A stretch of DNA of 41,240 bases from a bacterium (GTDB taxonomy: Bacteria; Bacteroidota; Bacteroidia; Chitinophagales; Saprospiraceae): assembly GCA_024742755.1 (NCBI GenBank), contig JANSXW010000046.1, positions 1 to 41,240 of the forward strand. Direction: 5' to 3'. Positions 1 through 8,142 of this stretch are shown here, piece after piece. The notes beneath the pieces were generated by a model. That model saw only the letters and a program-made list of their open reading frames with translations. It was not told the origin of the DNA and made no database searches. The position numbers were made by a program, and so were the translations under genes. How positions within the stretch are numbered: the stretch's first letter is position 1; the number at the start of each line of letters is the position of its first letter.

Positions 1-28
1 ATTAACATCATTAAATCGCGAAAAAACC

Positions 29-1027
29 ATGGCAAAAAAAGTTGCTATCAATGGCTTCGGCCGTATCGGACGTCTGACGTTCCGCAACCTCCTCCAAAAA
101 GAAGGCATCGAAGTTGTTGCCATTAACGACTTGACAGACAACCAAACCCTCGCCCACCTGCTCAAGTACGACTCTGCCCAGGGTCCTTTTGAAGGCACTG
201 TAGAAGCCAATGACGATGGATTCATCGTGAACGGAAAGAACATCCATTCTTACGCCATCCGCAACCCCGAGGAACTGCCATGGGCAGAGCTCGGTGTTGA
301 TCTCGTGCTGGAGTGTACAGGTATCTTCCGTTCCAAAGAGAAAGCTGGCTTGCACCTCAAAGCAGGTGCCAAGGACGTTGTCATCTCCGCACCTGCCAAA
401 GGAGGCGACGTACAGACGATCGTGCTCGGTGTGAATGACGATGAGCTCGACCGCCGCGCCAATGTATTCTCTAATGCATCCTGCACCACCAACTGCCTGG
501 CTCCTGTTGCCAAGATCATCCACGAAAACTGGGGCATTCAGGTTGGTTCTATGACCACTACCCACGCTTACACTGCCGACCAGAACATTCAGGATGCACC
601 GCACAGTGACCTGCGCCGTGCCCGGGCTGCCGCTTTCAATATCGTGCCTACAAGCACAGGCGCAGCTTCCGCTACCGGCAAAGTAATCCCTGAACTAAAG
701 GGCAAGCTTTCTGCAATCGCACTGCGCGTCCCGGTGATCACCGGCTCTATGGTTGAGCTCAATGTGATGCTGGACAAGGAAGTTACTGCCGAAGAGGTGA
801 ATGCCAAATTCAAGGAAATGGCAGAAGGCAAGCTCAAAGGAATCCTGGAATACAGCACTGATCCACTCGTATCCAGCGACATCGTGCGCAACCCACACTC
901 TTCTATCTTCGACAGCCAAATGACAGACGTCAATGGCAAACTCCTGAAGGTAGTGAGCTGGTACGACAACGAGGCAGGCTACTCTGCACGCCTCGCAGAC
1001 CTTACTGACATGATTCTGAATAAGTAA
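29..1027 (+). CDS. gapA: Glyceraldehyde-3-phosphate dehydrogenase, type I
   Basis: Cytoplasmic glycolytic enzyme that oxidises and phosphorylates glyceraldehyde-3-phosphate to 1,3-bisphosphoglycerate with NAD. The 332-residue product is of normal length. It has the Rossmann motif GFGRIGR at 9-15, an acidic residue at Asp34 consistent with NAD preference, the catalytic motif SNASCTTN with Cys152, and the partner His179 in TTTHAYT. The C-terminal half holds the expected WYDNEAGYS segment. The start is the ATG at 29, only 28 bases from the window edge, so its promoter is mostly outside. It lies just upstream of pgk in the same direction, with a perfect hairpin in the 75-base gap, so the two next steps of glycolysis are probably co-expressed. 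Family assignment is certain; co-transcription is inferred. Confidence 0.98.
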   Translation: MAKKVAINGFGRIGRLTFRNLLQKEGIEVVAINDLTDNQTLAHLLKYDSAQGPFEGTVEANDDGFIVNGKNIHSYAIRNPEELPWAELGVDLVLECTGIFRSKEKAGLHLKAGAKDVVISAPAKGGDVQTIVLGVNDDELDRRANVFSNASCTTNCLAPVAKIIHENWGIQVGSMTTTHAYTADQNIQDAPHSDLRRARAAAFNIVPTSTGAASATGKVIPELKGKLSAIALRVPVITGSMVELNVMLDKEVTAEEVNAKFKEMAEGKLKGILEYSTDPLVSSDIVRNPHSSIFDSQMTDVNGKLLKVVSWYDNEAGYSARLADLTDMILNK

Positions 1028-1050
1028 GCATCTGCAGATTAAAAAATCAG

Positions 1051-1080
1051 GACCGGAGCCTTTGCTCCGGTCTCTTTGTT
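1051..1080 (+). terminator. Intergenic hairpin between gapA and pgk
   Basis: A perfect 9-bp stem (GACCGGAGC / GCTCCGGTC, 1051-1059 and 1064-1072) with a CTTT loop is followed by a T-rich run. It starts 24 bases after the gapA stop and ends 30 bases before the pgk ATG. It could be an intrinsic terminator, or a partial terminator or processing site that sets the gapA:pgk ratio. Confidence 0.7.
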
Positions 1081-1102
1081 TTATAGCCTAAATTCCTACT
1101 CT

Positions 1103-2305
1103 ATGCAACTTGAATTCAAAGGCAAAAAGGCACTGGTAAGAGTCGACTTCAATGTGCCCCTCGATAAAGACTACAACATCACGGATGACACCCGCATGCG
1201 GGCAGCGCTGCCCACCATCAGCCAAATTCTGAAGGATGGCGGAGCCGCAATTCTGATGTCTCACCTGGGCCGCCCCATGAAAAAGCTTAAGGAGGATGGC
1301 AGTATCGACCGGGAGAAGTTCACCCTGAACCATGTCACCAGCCACCTGGCGGACCTGACGGGTGCCAAAGTCCACTTCTGCGACGAGACCATTGGCGACA
1401 AAGCCACAAAAATGGCCGCAGAACTGCCTGTGGGCGAAATCCTGGTGCTGGAGAACACCCGCTTCAATGAGGGCGAAAAAAAGGGGGATGAGGCTTTCGC
1501 CAAAAGCCTTTCTGAACTCGCTGACCTCTACGTAAACGATGCTTTCGGCACCGCGCACCGCGCCCACGCTTCCACCACGACCGTAGCACAATTCTTTGAC
1601 AAGGATGCCAAATCATTTGGCTACCTCATGCAAGCGGAGATCAAAAACGCCAACAAAGTACTCAACAGCCCTGAACGCCCGCTCACGGCGATCATCGGCG
1701 GAGCTAAGGTGTCCGACAAAATCCTCCTGTTGGAGCGCCTGATCGACTTTGTCGACAACCTGATTATTGGCGGCGGTATGGCCTACACTTTTGTGAAAGC
1801 ACAGGGCGGAAAGGTCGGCAATTCTCTCGTAGAAGAGGACCGGCTGCAGCTAGCCCTTGAACTGATTGAGAAGGCCAAATCCAATGATGTCACTATCCAC
1901 CTGCCTGCAGACAGCATTATTGCGGATAATTTCGCAAATGATGCAGCGCACAGAGCAGCGGCAAGTGATGAAATCCCTGACGGATGGATGGGCCTGGATG
2001 TCGGCCCGGACGCACGAGCCAAATTTGAGGAGGCGATTGCCCATTCCAAGACCTTACTTTGGAACGGACCTATGGGCGTATTCGAAATGCCCAACTTTGC
2101 CAACGGGACCAAAGCCATTGCAGAAGCTGTAGCCACAGCCACTCAAAACGGTGCATTCTCCCTCGTTGGTGGCGGCGACTCCGTTGCGGCAGTCAACCAA
2201 ATGGGACTGGCGGACAAGGTCAGCTACGTTTCCACAGGGGGCGGCGCTATGCTTGAATTCCTGGAAGGCAAGGAACTCCCCGGCATTAAAGCCATGAATG
2301 CATAA
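1103..2305 (+). CDS. pgk: Phosphoglycerate kinase
   Basis: Cytoplasmic glycolytic kinase transferring the acyl phosphate of 1,3-bisphosphoglycerate to ADP. The product is 400 residues, normal for the family. It shows the N-terminal VDFNVPL substrate motif, LSHLGRP-type and [10 protein letters not shown] segments of the N-domain, and the C-domain nucleotide motifs GGGDSVAA and [13 protein letters not shown]. The ATG at 1103 is chosen because [17 protein letters not shown] matches the usual N-terminus; an upstream TTG in the same frame would add nine residues overlapping the T-run of the preceding hairpin. It follows gapA directly and is followed by a long-stem hairpin at 2319-2397 that probably ends the transcript. 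Confidence 0.97.
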   Translation: MQLEFKGKKALVRVDFNVPLDKDYNITDDTRMRAALPTISQILKDGGAAILMSHLGRPMKKLKEDGSIDREKFTLNHVTSHLADLTGAKVHFCDETIGDKATKMAAELPVGEILVLENTRFNEGEKKGDEAFAKSLSELADLYVNDAFGTAHRAHASTTTVAQFFDKDAKSFGYLMQAEIKNANKVLNSPERPLTAIIGGAKVSDKILLLERLIDFVDNLIIGGGMAYTFVKAQGGKVGNSLVEEDRLQLALELIEKAKSNDVTIHLPADSIIADNFANDAAHRAAASDEIPDGWMGLDVGPDARAKFEEAIAHSKTLLWNGPMGVFEMPNFANGTKAIAEAVATATQNGAFSLVGGGDSVAAVNQMGLADKVSYVSTGGGAMLEFLEGKELPGIKAMNA

Positions 2306-2622
2306 CACGCAACACTATGGGGGAGCCCTGAAAGCAACACCTATGCGGATGGCATTATTACTTTGATGAACGCCGCCATTTGCTTCAGCACTCCCCCACT
2401 CTTTTCTGCTCTTTTTCTAAAAATCGCTTACCTTAGCCAGCGCAACTATACTTCCCTCCTTCCCGCCCGGATTCTGTTAAAATTGTCCTAAACTGTACCT
2501 CTGTATTATGGATCGAGGCATCTTTAAGCCTCCTCTGTAATATAGATTGCGGGTTATTACCCTCATTTTAGAGGCTGTGATTATCCTTTTTTTCATTTTT
2601 GCTACTGAAAAATCCCCTCAGT
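2306..2622. other. Gene-free 317-base stretch after pgk
   Basis: No convincing coding sequence. It holds the long-stem hairpin at 2319-2397, a pyrimidine-rich run after it, and a small 5-bp hairpin (GAGGC / GCCTC, 2515-2532). No exact TAnnTTTG promoter element was found; TTACTTTG at 2358-2365 is one mismatch away but lies in the hairpin loop. Confidence 0.7.
2319..2413 (+). terminator. Long-stem hairpin after pgk, likely terminator
   Basis: The left arm 2319-2337 (GGGGGAGCCCTGAAAGCAA) pairs with 2380-2397 (TTGCTTCAGCACTCCCCC) with one bulge and two mismatches, enclosing a 42-base loop. A T-rich run (TCTTTTCTGCTCTTTTTC) follows. It begins 14 bases after the pgk stop. The size of the loop is unusual for a simple terminator. 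Confidence 0.55.
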
Positions 2623-5600
2623 ATGAAGCGTATCGTTTTGCCTGTTCTGTTTGTGCTGTCTGCCCTGTGGTTGCCCGCTCAGGTCACCGTTGAACTGACC
2701 GTGACTGACGCCACAGTGACTACCACCTGTGATGACCTCTTCTCAGCACCTGACCCGTTGTGGCAGGTAGAAGTGGAAAACCAGGGCATCGTTATTTACC
2801 CTGCGCAGGGCATCTGCTACACGGCTTTGCCCAATGTGCAGTATGCCGAAGACTTCAGTTGCCCTAACGATCTGCCGGCTACTATTGAAGTTTGCTTTAC
2901 GGTATTCGAAAATGATCCGCTCCTCCCAATCGGGTGTTTTATAGACCGCTCGTGCGAAGAGCAAATCTGCCAAAATGTACCACTGCCCGCCCTGGATGAA
3001 ACACAGGATTTGACGCTCTCTCTCCCTAATGGTGGCGCCAGTGGCGGCACTTTGAACTACAGTATATCGGTGACCGGGAACGGCAATTACAATGACCTGC
3101 CCTGCCAGGCCATCGCGCTGGGCACCCTGCTCCGTGGCGACACCCTTGGCGATGCCACCATCGGGCAGTACGACAACCTTTGTGCGAACAACCAAAATGA
3201 GCCTAACCCGGCAGACGATGGAGGCTTCAGCAATTCCAATGGCGTATGGTTCGAGTTCACCACCGGGCCTGATATCGGAAGCGTAGCCTGGATCGAAGCG
3301 CTGGGCGACCCCGAAAATACCGGGGATGCCTTTGATGTGGAAGTTGCGCTGTACCGCTCTGATAACGATACCTGTACCGGCAATCTCGAACTGGTCAGCT
3401 GGTCGGCTCCTACCAACAACCGGGATGTCTACATGCGGGTAAGCTGCCCTGAGCCGGATACCCGTTATTACATCCTGGTCGATGGTGCCTTCAACAACCC
3501 GGGGGACGAAGAGGGCGTCTTTGGCTTGCGCCTGATCAGTACAGACGTGGATGATGCCCCTAATGAACGTTGCGATGCCCTGCACCTGGGCGCTGTGCCC
3601 CCCGGAGATACAATAGGAACGAATACGCTTTATGGCAATTACTGCGCTGATAACAACAACGACCCCTTCAGCCCGGATTTTGTCGTACAGACTTCCGTAT
3701 GGTTCTCCTTCGAGGCGCCGCCATCCGGTAACGTCTGGATTGAGGCCAACTCTGACCGCCTGGTCGACTCCATCGGTATTCAGCTCAGTCTTTACCGGGC
3801 GTTTTCCACCTGTAGTGGGTTCTTCCAGCACCTCGAAAGTGCCTACGACCCGGCTGATGAAGACGAAGCGCTGAACTTCAGCTGCCTGGTAGGGGGCGCA
3901 ACCTATTATGTCCTGGTTGATGGAGACGGGGGCAATGCCACCGGTATGTTCTCTCTCGATATTTATGATGCCGGCGACATCACTCCGGTGACTCAGATTG
4001 ACACGACCATCTGCGCAGGCGATAGTTTTGAGGTTGGCAGCTCCTCCTATACGGAAACGGGCTCCTATGCGGATACCATCATCCTGTTCCTCGGCTGTGA
4101 CAGTATCATTAATACCAACCTTACAGTCCTGGATCCGATTGCCGTCAATATTGAACAAATACAACCGGCTATTGGCGAAGGCAACGCCAACGGGCAGGCC
4201 GTAGCCACCCCCACCGGAGGCAACGGCGGTTACACCATTGAGTGGTGCGACGGCACGACAGGCCCCTCCAATAGCAACCTGGTGGGGGGTGCAGAATGTT
4301 GCGTAACCGTTACCGATGACTTTGGGTGCGTGGGAGATACCTGTTTTACTATGGAGTTCCTGACTGGCATCGTACCTATGGCCCAGGCCGATTCCGTAGA
4401 TTGTAATGGAGGGAACACCGGCAGCATCGAATTTTCTGCCATGGGAGGCATCCCTCCTTATGACTACAGCTGGGAAAAGACAGATCTCAGCCTGTCCGGC
4501 ACCGGTGTGCTCAATGAAGACAACGAGACAGCCAATCTTCCCAATTTGACCGCTGGCACCTATGCCATCACTATTGCGGATAACTTTTTTGATACCACCT
4601 TCACTATGATCGTGGAGGAACCCAGTGCTCTTGAGCTCACGATCCTGAGCCAAAGCAGTACCAGTTGTTTTGGCTTTTGTGATGGAGCTATCAGCATAGA
4701 AGCATCAGGGGGGACACCACCCTATACCTTCAGCTGGGCCAATGGAGCAAACACCACGGTACTGACTGGCCTCTGTGCCGGTGCTTACCCCCTGCTCCTC
4801 ACTGATGCCAATGGATGCGAACTCCCCGTAGCCTACGAAATTGAACAACCCGAGGAGTTTATCGCTACCATTGCAGTTGAGCAGGAAGTGTCCTGCTTTG
4901 GAGGAAGTGACGGGCAGTTGTCTGTCACCACCAACGGGCAGCCAACCGGCTTTGACTGGAGCACCGGCAGCACCACAGATACGCTGGACAACCGCCACTC
5001 AGGCCTTTATTCCGTGACGGTAACGAACACCGACGGATGCCAGGATACCACAGAAGCGCTCCTGCCACAGCCGGATGCCCCTCTGGAAGCTACAATTACC
5101 CTTTCAGAGCCCGTTACTTGTTTCGGCTTTTCGGATGGTGCACTGGAAGCCATCCCCATTGGCCCGGGTGAAAGCTTCACCTATGCGTGGTCCAATGGCA
5201 ATACCCAAGCCAACAACCGTGGGCTGGCAGCTGGCCCCTACAGCCTGACACTGACCAATGAACGGGGCTGCCTGGACTCCGCAACATTTGAATTGCCACA
5301 GCCCGCTGCACTCGATTTCGTAGCTTTCGCCACCGATATCACCTGTGTGAGTGGCGATAATGGCGGGCAACTGCGCATTGATACCGTGACTGGTGGCACG
5401 TCCCCCTTCGAGTACTCCCTTGATGGCGTGGTATTCGGCAACAGCCCGGTATTCTCCAGCCTGTTCGCCGGCAGTTACAGTTTGATTGTCCGGGATTCCT
5501 TTGGTTGTGAAACGGAGCAAATACGAACTGTAGCGCCTGCGCCTGTATTAACAGCCAGCGCCGGGCAAGATCGTACCATTAACCTCGGTGACACCATCCT

Positions 5601-6084
5601 GCTCAGTGCCATGACCTCTGCTGACGCACCGGTCTTTACCTGGATTGCATCGGACAGCAGTCAGCTGCGGTTCACCGGGCAATCGGTCAATGTCAGCCCG
5701 CAGCGGACGACCACTTATGTCCTGCAGGTTTTTGACTCCCTGAGTTTGTGCAGTGAGCAGGACATCATCAATGTGAAAGTGGAGCGGGTACGCAGGGTGT
5801 ACATCCCCACCGCATTTAGCCCGAACGGAGATGGCCGAAACGACGAGTTCTTCATCCACGGAGACAAAGCGCTTGTCAACATCCCGGTCATGCGGATCTT
5901 TAGCCGCACGGGCAGCCTGGTCTTCGAGCGGCAGGACATCATGCCCAATAATAACATGATGGGCTGGGACGGCAGATTCAGGGGCGAAGAGCTCAACCCC
6001 GGCATTTTTGTGTACTATGCCGAAATCACTTTTGCCGATGGGGCAACTGAGGTGTTCACCGGAGATGTCATGCTCATGCGATGA
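2623..6084 (+). CDS. T9SS-exported surface protein with SprB repeats and gliding-type C-terminal domain
   Basis: Predicted cell-surface or secreted protein of 1153 residues. A signal peptide (about 1-20, ending LWLPAQ) precedes a Cys-rich region, two pre-peptidase-C-like beta domains (about 205-306 and 355-450, with repeated VWF-F, LYR and YY-LVDG motifs), then about five SprB-type repeats starting near residues 592, 679, 755, 830 and 905 (typical pattern CFG-DG ... GG-PPY-F-W ... D-NGC). Residues about 1058-1153 (YIPTAFSPNGDGRNDEF, GWDGRF) form the gliding-motility-associated C-terminal domain recognised by the type IX secretion system. The ATG at 2623 is preferred over an upstream in-frame start at 2599 because it begins the signal peptide. 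Function beyond surface display or adhesion cannot be told; SprB-repeat proteins in gliding bacteria act as adhesins. Confidence 0.9.
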   Translation: MKRIVLPVLFVLSALWLPAQVTVELTVTDATVTTTCDDLFSAPDPLWQVEVENQGIVIYPAQGICYTALPNVQYAEDFSCPNDLPATIEVCFTVFENDPLLPIGCFIDRSCEEQICQNVPLPALDETQDLTLSLPNGGASGGTLNYSISVTGNGNYNDLPCQAIALGTLLRGDTLGDATIGQYDNLCANNQNEPNPADDGGFSNSNGVWFEFTTGPDIGSVAWIEALGDPENTGDAFDVEVALYRSDNDTCTGNLELVSWSAPTNNRDVYMRVSCPEPDTRYYILVDGAFNNPGDEEGVFGLRLISTDVDDAPNERCDALHLGAVPPGDTIGTNTLYGNYCADNNNDPFSPDFVVQTSVWFSFEAPPSGNVWIEANSDRLVDSIGIQLSLYRAFSTCSGFFQHLESAYDPADEDEALNFSCLVGGATYYVLVDGDGGNATGMFSLDIYDAGDITPVTQIDTTICAGDSFEVGSSSYTETGSYADTIILFLGCDSIINTNLTVLDPIAVNIEQIQPAIGEGNANGQAVATPTGGNGGYTIEWCDGTTGPSNSNLVGGAECCVTVTDDFGCVGDTCFTMEFLTGIVPMAQADSVDCNGGNTGSIEFSAMGGIPPYDYSWEKTDLSLSGTGVLNEDNETANLPNLTAGTYAITIADNFFDTTFTMIVEEPSALELTILSQSSTSCFGFCDGAISIEASGGTPPYTFSWANGANTTVLTGLCAGAYPLLLTDANGCELPVAYEIEQPEEFIATIAVEQEVSCFGGSDGQLSVTTNGQPTGFDWSTGSTTDTLDNRHSGLYSVTVTNTDGCQDTTEALLPQPDAPLEATITLSEPVTCFGFSDGALEAIPIGPGESFTYAWSNGNTQANNRGLAAGPYSLTLTNERGCLDSATFELPQPAALDFVAFATDITCVSGDNGGQLRIDTVTGGTSPFEYSLDGVVFGNSPVFSSLFAGSYSLIVRDSFGCETEQIRTVAPAPVLTASAGQDRTINLGDTILLSAMTSADAPVFTWIASDSSQLRFTGQSVNVSPQRTTTYVLQVFDSLSLCSEQDIINVKVERVRRVYIPTAFSPNGDGRNDEFFIHGDKALVNIPVMRIFSRTGSLVFERQDIMPNNNMMGWDGRFRGEELNPGIFVYYAEITFADGATEVFTGDVMLMR

Positions 6085-6150
6085 GCCGAAAAAGTTTGCC
6101 GGAAGGGATTGCAGGCACGCAAAAAAAACGGAATGGCGACCTTATAAAAT

Positions 6151-6187
6151 TTTGCCATCCAATCCGCGTTATGTATCGTTATATTTG
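6151..6187 (+). promoter_or_regulatory. Candidate Bacteroidota promoter for the 6222 gene
   Basis: TATATTTG at 6180-6187 matches the -7 consensus TAnnTTTG exactly; TTTG at 6151-6154 could be the -33 box with a 25-base spacer, at the long end of what is reported. The gene start is 35 bases downstream. Confidence 0.5.
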
Positions 6188-6221
6188 CTGGAATAAATAA
6201 CAAAAATCCCAATACGAAGCG

Positions 6222-8141
6222 ATGAGAATCTGGATTGCCCTGTTGTCTGCTCTATTCTTACTGCCAATGGCTGAGGCTGATGCGCAACGCATTGACCGCT
6301 ATCAGCGCCGTCTGGAGGAAGCACGGCGGGAAACCTGGCCACCGGAGCGCAGCTACTCCCGGATCAGCCTGGGATATGCTTTGCAACGCATTTTCAAAAA
6401 GCACTGTGAGTACTGCGGCTTCACGACCCCCGAAAACAGCCGCCGGGATTATGTGCCACAGGACATCAGCAAGTTCCTCGGCCGGCGCACCTTGCGTACC
6501 GACGTGGAAACGGCAGACATCCGGGGCGGCGGGCTGCTCTATTATATTTTCCAGAAAGAGGATATTGAGCGTTCGTTTGAGGAGGTGGACTTCAGCCCCA
6601 ACCGAGTGTTCACCCTCAGCAGTATGGAGAATCAGTTTGTCGTGAACCCGGATGAGAACTTCGATTCCTATTTCATGCACAAAACCTGTAGCGGTTACCT
6701 GCGCGCGGCACTTGAAGCCGGCGTGAACCCTCCATACGCCGCTTTTCAGGCTGCACTGGATACAGACCATCAGCGGGAGTCTTCCGTAGTGGCCTTATCG
6801 GGCTCCTTCGTATCGCCTATGCGGTTTGTGCTCGAAGCCAACGACTACCGCACCACCGAAGCGATGCTCAAGCTATGGCGCTTTTACCAGGAAAACCCGG
6901 AGTTCATTGGGAATGCCTACTACCTGAGAGAATTCGAGGGGGTCATGCTCAAGCACCTGACCTCAGCGGAGGAAAACTACCGCATTGAAATGGAAGGCGG
7001 GCTCAACCTCACCGGGCCGCTGCCTGCCCGCCTAAGCACAAGCCTGGGCTTTGGCAAACTCGGTAATGCCACCTTCTCCGGTACGGATTGGGAAACCATT
7101 ATTTACACCGAGTTCGACTACATTCGCGACAAGTGGAAAATGTTCAGCCCACTGCCCTCCCCCGAAGACATTCAGGCTTACCTGCAGAGCGTGAACCCTG
7201 TTTTCCAGAGCGCCCAGGACCTGCCACTCATGATCGAAGGCATTGAGCACAAACACTTCCTGATTGTGGAAGGCATACCAGAATACATGACCCGCAACTT
7301 CTGGACCATTGAGCGGGTACAGTCCGGGCTTTACGACGGACAGCCCACCATCCATGCTGAGCCTTACTTTGACACGGAGGGCCAGGTTGGTGGCTGCCGG
7401 TTTACGATCACCGGGCGGCCATTGGCCAATAACTTTGCGGGGCCAATTGATCAGCGGCCCAGTAAACTGAATGCCAGCTACCGCATCCGGAGTAAAGAGC
7501 CCGTTGGGGGCAAATACTTATATTTCGATATCAATGAGGAGATTCAGACCAGTTCCCATCCTATTGCTAACGTAGCGGACGGCCGCTTTGACCTGACGAA
7601 AAAGGACGGCTGGGAGTTCGCCTTTCAATGGAAATTTGCCATCGATATTGAAGACCATTACAATCCTGTCAACTTCGATGCCACGCCCTACATCGGCAAT
7701 CTTGTGGTACGCCGTAGCGATAAAACCCTGAATGTGCGTATTGTGGACGTTGAGCCCGATGCCAACCGAAAGCGCTTTTTCGTAACGCTGGAAACACAAA
7801 GCACCTACCCGCTCGAATGCATCGACAACTCTGCCATGCAGAACTACAACCTGGCCCTGGATATTCATCTGGAAAGCGCCCGCACTGCTGTTACAAGTGT
7901 CCGCCCCATCAAAGGCATTCTGCGCTTTCCTGCCCTCCGGGAAATTCTGCCACCTGAGCCGGAAACCGTAGAAGCGCAGCAACCGGATGCCGCCGAACCG
8001 GACACGGCTACCGGGCAAAACACGGTTATCCCTATTAACAACAATGAGGTGAACCCAATAAAATCCGGCCTACCCGTTCCGGACAAGCAGGAAGCAGGCA
8101 GCGGGCAGCAGTTGGAAAAATTCAAACCGGACGAACAGTAA
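6222..8141 (+). CDS. Secreted protein of unknown function
   Basis: I do not recognise this 639-residue protein. It begins with a signal peptide (about 1-22, cleavage likely after ADA). An N-terminal Cys pair (HCEYCGF, near residue 65) is followed by a mostly mixed alpha/beta body without a motif I can name, including segments such as SGTDWETIIYTEFDYIRDKWKMF split over several acidic-aromatic stretches. About the last 60 residues are rich in Pro, Glu, Gln and Asp and look disordered. No T9SS tail, lipobox or transmembrane helix is seen beyond the signal. It stands behind its own promoter-like element, 137 bases after the SprB-repeat protein, and its stop codon is one base from the stop of the convergent TonB receptor gene. 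It is probably periplasmic; a surface location is not excluded. Confidence 0.85.
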   Translation: MRIWIALLSALFLLPMAEADAQRIDRYQRRLEEARRETWPPERSYSRISLGYALQRIFKKHCEYCGFTTPENSRRDYVPQDISKFLGRRTLRTDVETADIRGGGLLYYIFQKEDIERSFEEVDFSPNRVFTLSSMENQFVVNPDENFDSYFMHKTCSGYLRAALEAGVNPPYAAFQAALDTDHQRESSVVALSGSFVSPMRFVLEANDYRTTEAMLKLWRFYQENPEFIGNAYYLREFEGVMLKHLTSAEENYRIEMEGGLNLTGPLPARLSTSLGFGKLGNATFSGTDWETIIYTEFDYIRDKWKMFSPLPSPEDIQAYLQSVNPVFQSAQDLPLMIEGIEHKHFLIVEGIPEYMTRNFWTIERVQSGLYDGQPTIHAEPYFDTEGQVGGCRFTITGRPLANNFAGPIDQRPSKLNASYRIRSKEPVGGKYLYFDINEEIQTSSHPIANVADGRFDLTKKDGWEFAFQWKFAIDIEDHYNPVNFDATPYIGNLVVRRSDKTLNVRIVDVEPDANRKRFFVTLETQSTYPLECIDNSAMQNYNLALDIHLESARTAVTSVRPIKGILRFPALREILPPEPETVEAQQPDAAEPDTATGQNTVIPINNNEVNPIKSGLPVPDKQEAGSGQQLEKFKPDEQ

Positions 8142-8142
8142 C

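Noticed and set aside
2743..4653. 636-codon open frame on the minus strand inside the SprB-repeat protein gene
   Set aside because: It lies wholly antisense to a clearly coding gene, has no recognisable domain, and is explained by the third-position base bias of the sense gene.
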